A stretch of DNA of 64,000 bases from Cricetomys ansorgei. Lineage: Eukaryota; Chordata; Mammalia; Rodentia; Nesomyidae. Both the position numbers and the translations under genes were made by a program. Where the stretch lies: positions 29,424,001 through 29,488,000 of the forward strand of contig JAMJFZ010000239.1 of NCBI GenBank assembly GCA_026225945.1, read 5' to 3'. Below, in pieces: positions 12,901 through 23,889 of this stretch (its first letter is position 1; each line of letters opens with the position of its first letter). The notes beneath the pieces are model-generated. The model saw only the letters and a program-made list of their open reading frames with translations, did not search any database and was not told where the DNA came from.

Positions 12901-13430
12901 CCACTAACTCCACCATGCTGTTTGCATCATGACTCTTAGCAACATTTTCAAAACCTGCAACACAGAATCACTCTCTCTTCTAAGAGATCTCTCACATGCT
13001 CTGAGTTTAGAAACTCTAGGGGGGAAAAAAACTGTCCTTTCAAAGGACTCAAATGATTAAGTTCTGGTCAGTCCAGATCATCTCTGTCCTCAAAGTGAAT
13101 TGTGGAGCAAAAATTAATCTATTTGTGGGAAAAATGTTTATCATAGGCTGACCTAGAATCCACACAGTCTTGTAGGATGTGTAAATGACAAAGATGACTG
13201 ATGGCTTCTTAAATTCCATTTTCACAGGACTCCAACATGTTTATTCTAATACTGTCATTGTTTACACAATTAAGAGGTGTCATACATTATAATATACTTC
13301 CTAAAAAATGTATTTAAAAATAGCCTAAGTTTTTAAAGTGCACCTATGGAGAAACAGTTAGTGTTCATAAAATATGTTAAAGCCAAGGGGTAGCTGAGGA
13401 CCCTGTTTTCCTTTCCAAGATTTTTACTAT
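9906..13430. other. Gene-free unique sequence
   Basis: This AT-rich DNA has no recognisable transposon or gene. A T/G-rich tract lies at 12017-12042 and a G-rich patch at 12772-12786. The open frames are short and featureless. Confidence 0.5.
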
Positions 13431-13575
13431 TTCTTTCTTTTGAGACAAGATCTCTCTGTATCTATTCTATCCTGTAACTTACTATGTAGACCAGACTGGC
13501 CTTGAACTTAGAGAGAGCTACCTGACACTAACTCCTGAATACTTGGATTAAAGGCACGGGACACTATGGCCAGCT
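13431..13575 (-). mobile_element. B1 SINE, minus strand
   Basis: Antisense B1 landmarks appear in order: gagacaagatctctctgta, then tagaccagactggccttgaa, then ggattaaaggcacggg. It is an almost full-length, diverged 7SL-derived SINE with its tail facing left. Confidence 0.9.
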
Positions 13576-13719
13576 TCAAAATTGTTACATATAAAAGAAC
13601 ACAATCACAATCTAGAATCATGCATTACTGAATGATGAGTAGAGTTTTAGAAGCTTTGGTTGAGAATTCTAACTCAACTAAGTTTTCGTATGACCTCTTT
13701 CCTCATTTGGAGATACCTC

Positions 13720-14145
13720 AATAGACCTTTAAACATTGACATATTCAAAGAGGAGAGGATTTGATTGAGAAACACCTGGGAGATTGGTAATGTAGACTTC
13801 AGGTAAGTTTATGAGGGCATTTGCAAGACTGCTAGATATGAGAGCTCTGACCTAGTAAACAACCAATCCCTTTGTGGGTTCACAGTTGATGGGAGATAGT
13901 GGAGGGAAGGAAGTGGAACATAGCTATAGGAAGTGGATTGATTGTACTTAACTCTGGTCATTTTTGTATATCCTCCTCTGTCTGCTTCCTGGCCACCATG
14001 ATGTGAGTTATTGCTTCTGGAACTTGCTCACTACCATGATGAACTGATGCATCTAGAAGCATAAATAAAAATAACTAATTATGTTCCTTAAATTGGTTTT
14101 GTGTACCATTTTTCATAGCTGTACAAAGGTCAACAACACAAGAGC
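13720..14145 (+). mobile_element. Degenerate LTR-like element
   Basis: The region has the layout common to rodent MaLR-type LTRs: a middle segment with ctgcttcctggccaccatga, then an AATAAA signal (near 14063) and a 3' part close to ttggttttgtgtaccat. The 3' end closely resembles the sequence at 17617-17690, so both belong to one family. The exact subfamily and boundaries are uncertain. Confidence 0.5.
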
Positions 14146-15857
14146 TAAGTATGGTAGTTTTTTTTTTTTCCTAATTTTCTTAATTTTGTGCCGCATAACT
14201 TATACTGTTTTTATACAAGCAAGTAGAGACTAGGATCCTAGAATCTTCAGGTTTGTTCTCTGTAAAATGAAAATAATAACAATGTGTCAATTTGGCAACA
14301 TGTTCATTTTCTTGATGGGACAAAGAGTACAGTAAAATGGAAAGTACACTGTGATACTTTTGCTGCCGCTGTTGCCCTGTTATTTCTCCCTGGGACTCAA
14401 TGTGAAAATGTCCAGGAATAGTAGGTATTGCTAAGAGTAATTGACCAGCTGCTCTGAAGTATACTGGCTGCAATAGAGAAATTTTAATTACGCCTCTTGA
14501 CACAGATATCACCTACCTACATTTTGGAAATATATGAAGTGGCTCAGGATATTATCCTATTCCCAGGCATAATCAGAATCCACAACATGGAGCTACCACT
14601 CTGTGTTCCTGCTTTTAGGTCATAGAGGTTCTTGAACACCTTTCATACCAGATAGGGACATTTTCATTTCTTTAACTTCTGAAGAGGTGATTGTCATCAG
14701 TTTATGGCATCTGTGTATACAAATGAAGTTATGGACTCTTGTGTCTTTCTGGAGAAGTGGTTAGAAAAGGAAACTGACTGAAAGTCTGGAGTTGGGTTGG
14801 AATCTCTGCTTTACCATGTTATGAAATGTGAGGATGCCTGAGGCTATAAAAGACACAGGGAAGGAAGTGGTAGGTGGAGAAGAGCAAAGATAATATTTAC
14901 CAACTATTAAGTTCCTGATAATGGCCAGTCCTTTCAAACTCTGTCTCAATAAAATAGAAAATTAACAAATCTGTCTATCTGCCCATCTATTTACATACAT
15001 ACACATACACACACACACATTTATACAAGTTTTAAAAAGTTTAAGTGAACTCTCTATTAATATCATAATTCATATAAATGAAGACAATACAATTATTAAA
15101 ATGAATGTCTTAGCATATATTAAGAGAGATTCTAAGCTCTACAATCAACACAATATAAGTTTCAAAAGAAACTGTGTACAAATTTAGAAATTTATTTCAC
15201 TCTGGTCTGTTTAAACCACAGGCTTAAATTTAAAATGAGTTTTTTTTTTTTCCAAACAGCACATGCTGGAGATTTGAAGCCATAACATGACCAATGACAT
15301 TCAGGTCATGGGTAAACATATGGTCTGCCACACCAACTCCATTAACCATCCATCAATGTAATTGCATAATACATCAGAAGAGGTAGTCTTCAGCCATTGA
15401 GTGCTGGCATCCCCTATTAAATTTAATGGGAGGAGTATCAGTTTTCGTATCTTATTTGGTCATATAATCTAAATTATTTTAATATACATTTGATATTTCA
15501 CTTTATATGTACTTTTTTTCTCTGAAGGAAATTCTTGACAAAATAGTTTGGGGCTGTTAATTGAGAAATGATTTTTATAATTCATTTGGCATCAATAACA
15601 AGCACAATATATAAAGCATTATACTGTAATAAATTCTGTCTAAATTAAAAATTCTAATCATGTTAATGCTGAGATTAGAAAGTATAGCATTTATAAATTA
15701 TGAACATTACATATATATATAGTTTATATGTTTTATGCATTTCTAAGAACAGATATGATCAAATGGATGTGTACAACATTTACAGATAACAAAGGGATAA
15801 AAACGTCTACTAGGTAATTTAAAAAATGATTACACTTTATTTATATGTAATATATTG
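14146..15857. other. Gene-free sequence with short simple repeats
   Basis: There is no gene. It contains a T-run at 14158-14169, a tract of CATA/CACA repeats at about 14991-15020, and a T-run at 15241-15251. The 110-codon minus-strand frame at 14180-14512 has no recognisable domain. Confidence 0.5.
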
Positions 15858-16020
15858 TGTGCACACAGCACATGTATACAATGGCAAATGTGTGGAGGTC
15901 GGAGGACAACTTGTGGGAGTCAGTTCTCTCGTTCAATCATGTGGTTCCTAGAAATTGAATGCAGGCCACTGGGCTTGGTGGCAGGTGTATTTACTCTTTG
16001 AACCATTTCCCCAGACATCT
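15858..16020 (-). mobile_element. B3-type SINE, minus strand
   Basis: The antisense B3 landmarks are gtgtggaggtcggaggacaa, cttgtgggagtcagttctct and, at the right end, the worn tRNA-like head (accatttccccagacatc). The copy is almost full length and diverged. Confidence 0.85.
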
Positions 16021-17160
16021 TAAAAAAATTTAAACACTGTGTGAAAATTGACAGAAATTGGATGTATGATGGTGAAGAAAAGTTAAAATCATGAGCGAAT
16101 AAACATGGTGCTAGATTAGTACTTGGTAACTGAGCTGTGCTGGCTGAATCTGGAAACGCCAGGCCCCAGGCAGGCTGCTTATACATCTGAACAGTTCTCT
16201 GTAGGTAGTACTAAAAGGTTTATCTAGAAGCCTCAATGTGATGAAGAACAGCGAAGGGTACTTAAGGGGTCTTTTCAGTCAATAGATAGTCTCCACTGTA
16301 TTTTATATACTCTCTTGCTCTTTTGGGGAACAGAAGTAAACACTAAGCAGTGATCTATTCCTAAATGATACTAATAATGCCACTAGATTTGATTGTTTTC
16401 TTGTTTTACTTTTTAAAAAGCTCGATCTTCATTGTCCATTAGGTATTTCTGACTTAAGTTTGTTTTATAAGGAATATGATTAAGTTTCATGTTTTTTTAA
16501 TATTTTATGGAGTTCATATTTTAGGATAAAATATGATGCTTAACACCATAAAACATTATTGCTAAGCAATGGAAAGGTGCGAACTGCCGAATCTACAGGA
16601 AAGTGAATGACTCTCAGATGTACTAGAGCAACAGAAAGAACGCAGACTCACAGGTTAATTTCAATTTCAGTTCAATTTCAATGTCACTAAAACAAAAACA
16701 GCTTTAAAAAAACCATATTATTGTTTGAAAATGGTTACTCATGAAGTAAAGGTTTAGATACAAAGCCGTGGTACAAAAGACACTTGGAGATAGTGACGTG
16801 CTGCCCTGCAATCTGTGGACAGAAGTAAAGTAAGTCATGTACTTAGCAAAATGAATGGACCACGAGACCCAGTGTGTATAAAATTTAAAATCTGAAGAGC
16901 ATATTCCTCACTTATAATTATGGGCAAGGAGGAGGGAAGTAAGTAGAAAAATGCACAATTTTTTTTTCTGGAGCAACAAACACATAGGCATAGATTCTAA
17001 AGTAGAAATAGTAAGTAGAAGAAAACAATGATGGGGATAAGGCAGATATCTGGCCTTGCAATAGTGTATGAGGGACAAAGATACAAATCTACTGGTCCAA
17101 GGGTTAAAAGAAGCAGACATGCACCAGCCCTAAGAAATCCTGAAGCAGTGCTAATTTATG
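16021..17160. other. Gene-free unique sequence
   Basis: No gene or clear repeat is seen. The 88-codon minus-strand frame at 15920-16186 overlaps the neighbouring B3 SINE and is not a gene. Confidence 0.5.
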
Positions 17161-17179
17161 GTAACCCTAGTAGGGGGAA

Positions 17180-17345
17180 CACTATATATATATTGTATAT
17201 GATATATTATATTTTATATATTACAGAATACAATATATTATACAATATAAAATAATATATTATATATGTATATATAACATATATTACACACTACATGATA
17301 TTAATTTATATACTGCCTATATAAGTACATCATATAAATATACAG
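17180..17345. repeat. AT-rich tract with imperfect inverted repeat
   Basis: The tract is almost entirely A and T. The segment at 17202-17220 is complementary to 17244-17261 apart from a one-base gap, with a spacer of about 24 nt, so a cruciform or RNA hairpin is possible. Further TATA-type short repeats continue to about 17345. Confidence 0.8.
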
Positions 17346-17479
17346 GATGTTATGCTAGCCACTCCACTTCTAGAAATATTGTGCAATATAATATTGTTAT
17401 TATAGCATATTATATATACCATACGTAGTCATTAACTAGCTTTATTATGAACTTTAGTGAGCACTCACATGCATGCACA

Positions 17480-17690
17480 AAAGAAAGAGGAGACACATAG
17501 AGAAGCTTGTAACAGTAAGGTATTGCCACATGAATAAAGTGCTGAAATAAAGATTATGCAATTATGATCTATAAACCAGTATGTATGGACTACAAATATA
17601 TAAATAAGTTTGTCCTGTAAGTTGGTTTTGTGAGGTATTTTGCTCACAGATGTGCAAAAGTCACTAACACAAGAACTGTGTATGATAGTT
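17480..17690 (+). mobile_element. 3' part of a degenerate LTR-like element
   Basis: The segment ggttttgtgaggtattttgc followed by a TCACTAACACAAGAAC-like end parallels 14085-14150, including the short stretch after the apparent end. AATAAA-like signals lie just upstream near 17550. The 5' part is not recognisable. Confidence 0.45.
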
Positions 17691-17746
17691 AATTTTTTCA
17701 AGTTGTCAATGTAGGAAAAATATATGCTATGTGTATTTATGTGTTA

Positions 17747-17853
17747 AATCTCTGTGAGTTTGAGGCTATCCTGGTATATATAGAGAGCTACAAGCCAAAA
17801 AGGGCTACATAGTAAGACCTTGTCTCAATAAAAGAAAATAAATATTTTATAAT
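17747..17853 (+). mobile_element. B1 SINE, 5'-truncated, plus strand
   Basis: Only the right part of B1 is present: tctgtgagtttgaggctatc, then ctacatagtaagaccttgtc, then an A-rich tail. A B2/B3 SINE starts a few bases further on, giving two abutting SINEs in the same orientation. Confidence 0.85.
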
Positions 17854-17857
17854 AAAT

Positions 17858-18025
17858 GGCTGGAGAAATGACTCAGTGATTAAGGGTTCTTATCTCACTC
17901 GCAAAGGACTAATATTTGTTTTCCAGCACCCATACCGTAGCTTGCAATTGCCTATAACTCCAGCAAGAATCTAGAGAAGAGAGTTCATGGGTTTTTCACT
18001 GTCAAAAAGAATTAAAAGAAAAAAT
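17858..18025 (+). mobile_element. B2/B3 SINE, plus strand
   Basis: It starts with the tRNA-derived head ggctggagaaatgactcagt, followed by a B-box-like ttccagcacccatac, and ends in an A-rich region near 18003-18025. It lies directly after the B1 tail, which suggests insertion into the earlier element's A-tail. Confidence 0.8.
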
Positions 18026-18172
18026 AGCTGCTTAAGATAGTATTTCTTTTTTTCAGTTTTAAACCCAAAGGTTTCAAGTCAGGACACACTGTTGTTTGTC
18101 AAGGTGCTCTTGATCTCATGAGACAGAATCCATGGCCTGTTCATTCTAAGGCTACTAGAGAAGAATGGCCCT

Positions 18173-18203
18173 GTTTTGTTTGTTTGTTTGTTTGTTTGTT
18201 TTG
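18173..18203 (+). repeat. (TTTG)n tetranucleotide repeat
   Basis: About 31 bp of TTTG with the first and last units slightly altered. Confidence 0.9.
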
Positions 18204-18587
18204 GCAAGTTGTTGTTAGACTGCAATTCTTTGCTATTGTGTATCTGAGGTCTGTTTCCAGTGACTATCAGCTGAAAGTTTTCTTATCTTCTCACCAGCTC
18301 CTCTCCACCCTTGCACCAGTCTTTGTATCTTGAACCAGTAAAGATGAACCACAACCTTTCTGCATATATTCCAGTCTGGCTCTCTTCCCCTTCTGCCTTC
18401 AGCTCTTCCCCTCCCTCTTCTTTCCCATCTGTCTGATTCTACCTAGAAAAAAGCTATTTGCTTTTAAGGATTAAGGTGACTAAATAATGCCCAAGTAGAT
18501 CATGCAAGGTGATCTTTTTTAGGATCCAAAATCTTAATTATGCATGTGAAGATTTATGTTCAGCTTCACTTTACTGTAGTGCAATGT

Positions 18588-19005
18588 GATAGTTAGTGTT
18601 ATCGTCTTGACACATCCTAGAATACCCGGAGAGGGAGTCTTAACACAGGTTGTTGAGATTAGGTTGACAGGTGGGCATGCTGGAGAAGGACTTTCTTAGT
18701 TAGCTTAGTTGATAAAAAAGACCCAGCCTACAGTAGGCAACACCATTCCCTAGGCAGGAGTCCTAAACTGTATAGGTGGAGAATTTGAGTTAGGCCCAAG
18801 CAAGCAAGCAATTAAGCGTGCATTTGTTCATTTCTGCCTGTTGAATTTGGATGTGTCATGACTACCCACTTCATGTTCCTGCCACTGTGACTTTCCCTCA
18901 ATTACAGACTGTAGTCTAGAACTGTGAGTTAAAATAAACCCTTTCTCATGCAAGTTGCTTTTTGTCTAGATATTTTAATAATAGCAAGAGAAATGAAACT
19001 AGGAT
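18588..19005 (+). mobile_element. Rodent LTR-like repeat, plus orientation
   Basis: The layout matches a common rodent element: an early ttatcgtcttgacacatcct, a middle ttcctgccactgtgactttc, then aactgtgagttaaaataaac (AATAAA-like signal included) and caagttgctttttgtctaga close to the end. The same family lies inverted at 19838-20230 and 53075-53430. I recognise it as MaLR- or URR1-like but cannot fix the subfamily. Confidence 0.6.
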
Positions 19006-19837
19006 AGAACTTAGACACAGGTTCCAATAGCTAGGGCATAGATATTGTTGTGGAACTTATTTTTCTGCAGGTCCTGCTAAGTCAAGGACTGAAATCACTG
19101 AACACAAACAGAAATGCAGGATGTCGAAAGGCACATATCTAAATGAGACATCTCTGTTGCTAGCCCTTCATGCATTTAATGGTGCATGATTATGAGAACT
19201 GCAATGACTTTTAAAAACCCTGAAAGGGATATATGTTAATTTGAAATGTCTTACAAAGTCAGAGCTGTCCTCTCCTGTTCCTTCTGCAAAAATATTTTAT
19301 TTTGTGTTCCATGTCTCATTTAGACAGGAGCCCACTGATTATAAACCAGTTCATATTCATCTTTCTACCTTGTCTTAGATTTTCACAATCACCCAATAAA
19401 ACACATCTCTCCCTTTTCAAACATGCCCATGCAATAATTTCTATCACAAAGATCTTTAAATCATTTTGTACTATTTTTATCTATTTGATCATCTATAACT
19501 CAAGGTTTGATATCATTCAATAATAGCCATGTGTTTACCACAATTAAAGAATTAAGGAAAGGCTTGGTGGAGATATTTCACTTCTTCTTCACCTGACTCC
19601 TGTTGAGGGAAAAGTCGTCAAGATAGCCTACCCTTATTACTTCAGCTTGGATGAGTGATTCATCCGGAATGTAAGCAGAAATATTTACCTCTTCATGCGG
19701 TATGTCTACAAGGACTTCTTCACAGCTTGGCATTTGGGTATTAAGAAGGGGAACTCCACACACAAATCTCCATAGGTTCACTTACCAACTCTTATTCACA
19801 TTATATTAACTTGGTCTTATGTCAGTCTCTTCTTTTG
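19006..19837. other. Gene-free sequence
   Basis: No gene or recognised transposon is present. A T-run at about 19836-19853 marks the left edge of the next element. Confidence 0.5.
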
Positions 19838-20230
19838 TTTTTTTTTTTTTTTTTCTGTGATGAAATTCCTTGACAAAAGCAACTTAGGGGAGAATGGGTT
19901 TATTTAGCTCACAGCTCCAGGTTACATTACATCATGCCAAGTGAGTTACAGTGGCAGAAATTTGAGGGAAAGGGACCACACTGCATCCATAGTCCAGAAT
20001 CAGGGTGTGAGGAATACATCTCTAGCTCCCTCTGTCCTTTTCATTCAATCCATGTCTATGTCCATAGAATGGTGGCATCCACACTGGGTCTTTCCATCTC
20101 AGTTAGCCCACTTAAGAAAAGTCCTCACATCAAGCCTACAGGACAATTTAATCTAACAATCCCTTATCAAATTTTTCGAGGTGATTTCAGATTCTGTCTA
20201 GCTGGAAATTAACAATAACTACCACACATA
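19838..20230 (-). mobile_element. Rodent LTR-like repeat, minus orientation
   Basis: It opens with tgacaaaagcaacttagggg and gggtttatttagctcacag, the reverse complement of the end of the element at 18588-19005. It continues with the expected body, including actgcatccatagtccagaa and cccacttaagaaaagtcctc, and ends near 20226. It lies tail to tail with the 18.6 kb copy. The two overlapping frames at 19934-20212 are repeat-derived. Confidence 0.65.
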
Positions 20231-21300
20231 GCCAGATCCAGTTAATCCGAGTACTTTAATGAAGCTCAGCATCAGTGGATGAGAAGGACCTATACTTGCA
20301 TGACTGAGAGGAAGTATCATTCATTGCAGAGGAGAGCACAAAAATAAAAAAGTATAGGCCAGTGTCCCTTGGTGAATCGTTCTCTATACCACATACAAAT
20401 AATTTTTCTACTACTTTCCAAAATACCCAAAATATCCTCTGATCATACTTGATCGTAACATGATCGTATTTTCTGCATCAGTCTGAGGTTTTGTGACGGC
20501 ACTTCATTATTGGTCATTTCAATCTGACATGTCGTAAACTATAGAGAACTTATACATAGCTATGCACTTAGAATACAAAGGAGACTCAGGAACAAGGGAA
20601 GAGAAGGATTCTGACTAAAAACGCGAGGGAACAAGATACAAAGAGTAGTCACTTTTTTCTAGAAAGACAAAACAACTCGAGTGAGTCTGCCACTAACGCT
20701 TTCCTCAGAGCTCAGGAATCCCTGCCACAAAATTTCTTCAAGACACCAAATCACTCCTTGAATCTACCCTCTCAACTTTTATTTCCCTTTCTTAATTTAA
20801 AAAGAATAATTGCCCTATATTTTCTTCTGAGTATCTTTTCCAAACTTCTTTCTTCTCCAGAGCTTTGTTATTGAACTGACCAATGCACTCTGTCCATTTT
20901 TTGTCTTTAAGCATCAATTGAAAGTACTAAGAACATGCTGAAGAGTCTCAGGGGAATGTTTCATCTAGCTGCCCAAGAAGCACTTAGCTTCTATGCTTTC
21001 AAAAGGGGATCTTTCATTCCTGCTCCTGCATTTGATTTTTATTGTGAAGCCATGTCTTAGTGCCATATCCCAGCATCTTTAAATTTCCTTGAATTACTAA
21101 GCACATTTCATAGTCTTTTTTAATTTCCCTTAGACTTTATGATAGGAAGATAAAATATCCAGTGGTACTAGGTTATTCTTTCTAGAAACTTTACGCAGAG
21201 TTACTGATTATTTTGTGTTCTTTCACTTGACAGTCATTAATGGCTATGTGGCATAAAATCTAGTCCTTCTTGTAGCCACTACTAGAAATTTCCTTTAAGT
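20231..21300. other. Gene-free unique sequence
   Basis: No gene and no clear element are seen. Confidence 0.5.
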
Positions 21301-21575
21301 ACTTTATTAGTCAGGGCTCTCTAGAGAACAGAACTGGTAGGATGAATCTTTATATATGAAAGCAGGACTCATTGCAGTGGCTCATAGGCTGTGTTCTGAC
21401 TCTTCCAACAATAGCTGTCTCCCAATATATTTTTGGTTAGTTCTACACATAGTCAAACTGATATACAAGAAGAGACACCACATGACTCTAGAGTCTTCTG
21501 CAATCCCAGTACTGAGCAATGATAAACATATTACTGGTTTGATGTGCACTTCTAGGCCCCAACTTTTATTATAGC
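21301..21575 (-). mobile_element. Degenerate LTR fragment
   Basis: It begins with attagtcagggctctctaga and gaacagaactggtaggatga, the antisense end of a widespread rodent LTR type whose plus-sense copies end in a CTGACTAATAC-like string. The rest is too worn to follow beyond about 21575. Confidence 0.55.
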
Positions 21576-21616
21576 TATTTATTCCTGTGTGAAAAGCTAC
21601 CTAAAAATCACATGGA

Positions 21617-21689
21617 TAATAATAAGTCATGTACAAATATTTTTATCAATGGATAATTGATAAAAATATTTGTACATGACTTATTATTG
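21617..21689. repeat. Perfect inverted repeat (33-bp arms, 5-nt loop)
   Basis: Bases 21618-21650 are exactly the reverse complement of 21656-21688, with only ggata between them. I checked each base pair. The arms are AT-rich but of mixed sequence, not a simple TA repeat. It lies between two LTR sequences and ends 55 bp before the LTR starting at 21744. Confidence 0.97.
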
Positions 21690-21743
21690 GCAGGACTTTA
21701 TTAAGACAGCATGTGTACTTAACATTGTACCTTCTAAGGATGG

Positions 21744-22078
21744 GTATAGTTGCACACCTACAGTGATGGCTCATCAAGGAAGACAAGGAGGCATATTCAT
21801 AAGTGCAAACCTTGCCAGACCTCAGCAGAGGGAACCACTATCATGGCAAGTGTCATACTGGACAGTGGAACCCTGAGCATCTCATGTCATGTGTTTTTTT
21901 TTGATAACTGGCTTCCTCGGGTGTTCTATTAATACCATGTGCAGATTGTGAGCAATCAAAAATCTTTTACATGAGGCCAACACCTGCAGACAATACAAAT
22001 TCCAAGGTCTAGGCAGCCCTTCACCAACAATGCATAAAAGAACCATTTTAAATATAATGAAAAATAAGCTTCTACATT
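21744..22078 (+). mobile_element. LTR, left copy
   Basis: The landmarks shared by all five copies in the window are gctcatcaaggaagac near the start, gaaccactatcatggcaagt in the middle, and ggcagcccttcacc followed by an AATAA-type signal and CTTCTACA near the end. The poly(A)-like signal near the right end indicates plus orientation. Confidence 0.8.
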
Positions 22079-22449
22079 TCCCCCTTTCTGTATAAGGTAA
22101 TAAAAAATTGCTTTAAATCTACAACACAGTTAAACACTATACTAGGAAAACTATTTACAAGTAGAACAAGTGCAAAGGCAGAACCAAATGAAACCAAACA
22201 TCTATCAAACTTTCCATAATATCTTTGGACTACAGAAAAACATTATCAATGTCCAATTATCTGGAATTTACTCAACAATCTTCTAGGCTCCTCAAAAGGG
22301 CTTAGATCATTTTTCTGGCTCTGCCCTCTGCAGCACATACAGCTTGTCCTCTGGGCTCCAGCTGGCTTCACTCCACTGCTGCTGCTGTTCTTAGTGGTCG
22401 TTCCATAGCACTGGCATCTTCAAAACTGCTGAAGTCCCTTGTTGCAACT

Positions 22450-22635
22450 GGACTGCACTTTCACCAATAGCCTCTCCTGGGCGCTCTTCATCATGCCAAA
22501 CCTCAACTTATCTCCAAGACCCCTTCAATCTGGGCCTTCAACTGCCACTGATGCTGCACTTTTGCCAATGGCCTCTCCTGTCCTCTCATAGTGCCAAGCC
22601 TCAGTTGCTCTCCAAAGACCCCTTCATGCCTTTAA
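22450..22635 (+). repeat. Internal tandem duplication, about 101-bp period
   Basis: The segment starting gcactttcaccaatagcc at 22455 repeats in degenerate form at 22556 (gcacttttgccaatggcc), each followed by a gccaa.cctca and ccaa.gacccctt motif. The same doubled structure is present at 62466-62630, so the duplication predates the spread of the element. Confidence 0.7.
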
Positions 22636-23044
22636 AACCAGTCCCACCTGGTTGGTTCTTACAGTACCAAATTCAGCTGCCAGCCTGAGATACAACCTTG
22701 ACCAGTTCTGGAAGACAGCTATTGTGTGCTGATCCTGTGTAAACATTTTCCCAGATTTTAAGATAGAGTCTGGTTTGCAAGAAAAACAACTGGTAACCTT
22801 GTTTGCAGGAAGGATTCCTTCATGAGGTAGAATTCTCATCACCAGAGTAGATGTGTCTTGTCAGAACCACCTCACCAGTATTTGGACTGCTTGTAGTCAG
22901 GTTTGGAGAAAACAAACAAACAAACGAACAAACAAAAAACAGGCACTGTGAAGTCTGGAGTTTCTTTCTTTTTTTTTCTTGTCTCCATTTTGGATGTTGC
23001 TAGTGTGATATGTGATGTCAGTGCCCCATCTTGCTATACCACTT

Positions 23045-23375
23045 GTAGTAGTACATTTACGATGTGACTCATCAAGGAAGACACAGAAGCCTATTCATAG
23101 GTGCGAACCCTGCCAGACCTCAACAGAGTGAACCACTATCATGGCAAGCGCCATTCTGGATAGTGGAGCCCTGTGTGTCTATTCTGTGGGGTTTTTTATT
23201 GACACCTCAGCTCCTCAAGTGTTCTATTGATTATAAGTGTAAATCATGAGCATCAAACATCTGTTACATACAGTTAACACCTGCAGACAGTAGAAATGCC
23301 AAGGCCTAGGCAGCCCTTCACCTAACAATGCACAAAACAACCATTTTAAACATAACTAAAAATAAACTTCTATTA
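23045..23375 (+). mobile_element. LTR, right copy
   Basis: It starts tgtagtagtacatttacgat and carries the family landmarks gaaccactatcatggcaag, ccaaggcctaggcagccctt and aaaataaacttct. It is the partner of the left copy. Confidence 0.8.
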
Positions 23376-23460
23376 TGGGACATTTATCACCTGCCAAATT
23401 CGTGCATCTAAAGTGACTGAAAAAACAATTCAAACTAAACTTGGTGCATTCAGGGTCTCC

Positions 23461-23461
23461 T

Positions 23462-23515
<54 letters not shown>
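23461..23515 (+). repeat. (CT)n dinucleotide microsatellite
   Basis: About 50 bp of pure CT (23466-23515) preceded by a slightly imperfect start. It is a polypyrimidine tract 85 bp beyond the right LTR. Confidence 0.97.
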
Positions 23516-23518
<3 letters not shown>

Positions 23519-23889
23519 ATATATTAGGGAATTTTTTTCCTTAATACTTTAGCTCTTCTTTTTGCATTTTCCTAAACATTTGACCCTGGCTCCAAAAGGA
23601 AAATCCCAAGAAAGCAAGTTTCTATGTACACTTGATAATCGCTTTTTCACTTTTGTAATTTTTTTATGACTCAATAGGAAGTTAATTACATCTCCTAACA
23701 TAATCAGGCCAGAAGCAATGGTTGGGAAGAACAAACATTACAGATTTGAAGAGGCTTAGCCTATTGAAGTACACAAAAGGGGATGTCCAGCTTAATATAA
23801 TCAAATATTTTTTGTAAGTATTGTCCTCTTCATCATTTTTTTTAGAAAGCATTAATTCTTTGGGTATTTCTTATACTGTAAGATTATAC

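Larger units (their letters stand above)
21744..23375 (+). mobile_element. Short two-LTR retroelement with non-coding interior
   Basis: Two LTRs of about 330 bp (21744-22078 and 23045-23375) lie in the same orientation around about 970 bp of interior without any open frame of note. No gag, pol or env similarity is visible, so this is a non-autonomous or internally deleted endogenous retroelement. The interior matches 62440-63474 but lacks about 500 bp found there. The element carries an A-rich (AAAC)n patch at 22911-22945. The LTRs differ at many positions, so the insertion is old. Confidence 0.75.

Noticed and set aside
22624..22842. 72-codon frame inside the two-LTR element as a possible retroviral remnant
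   Set aside because: It lies in interior sequence shared with the 62.7 kb locus, but the frame is not kept there and shows no gag, pol or env motif.
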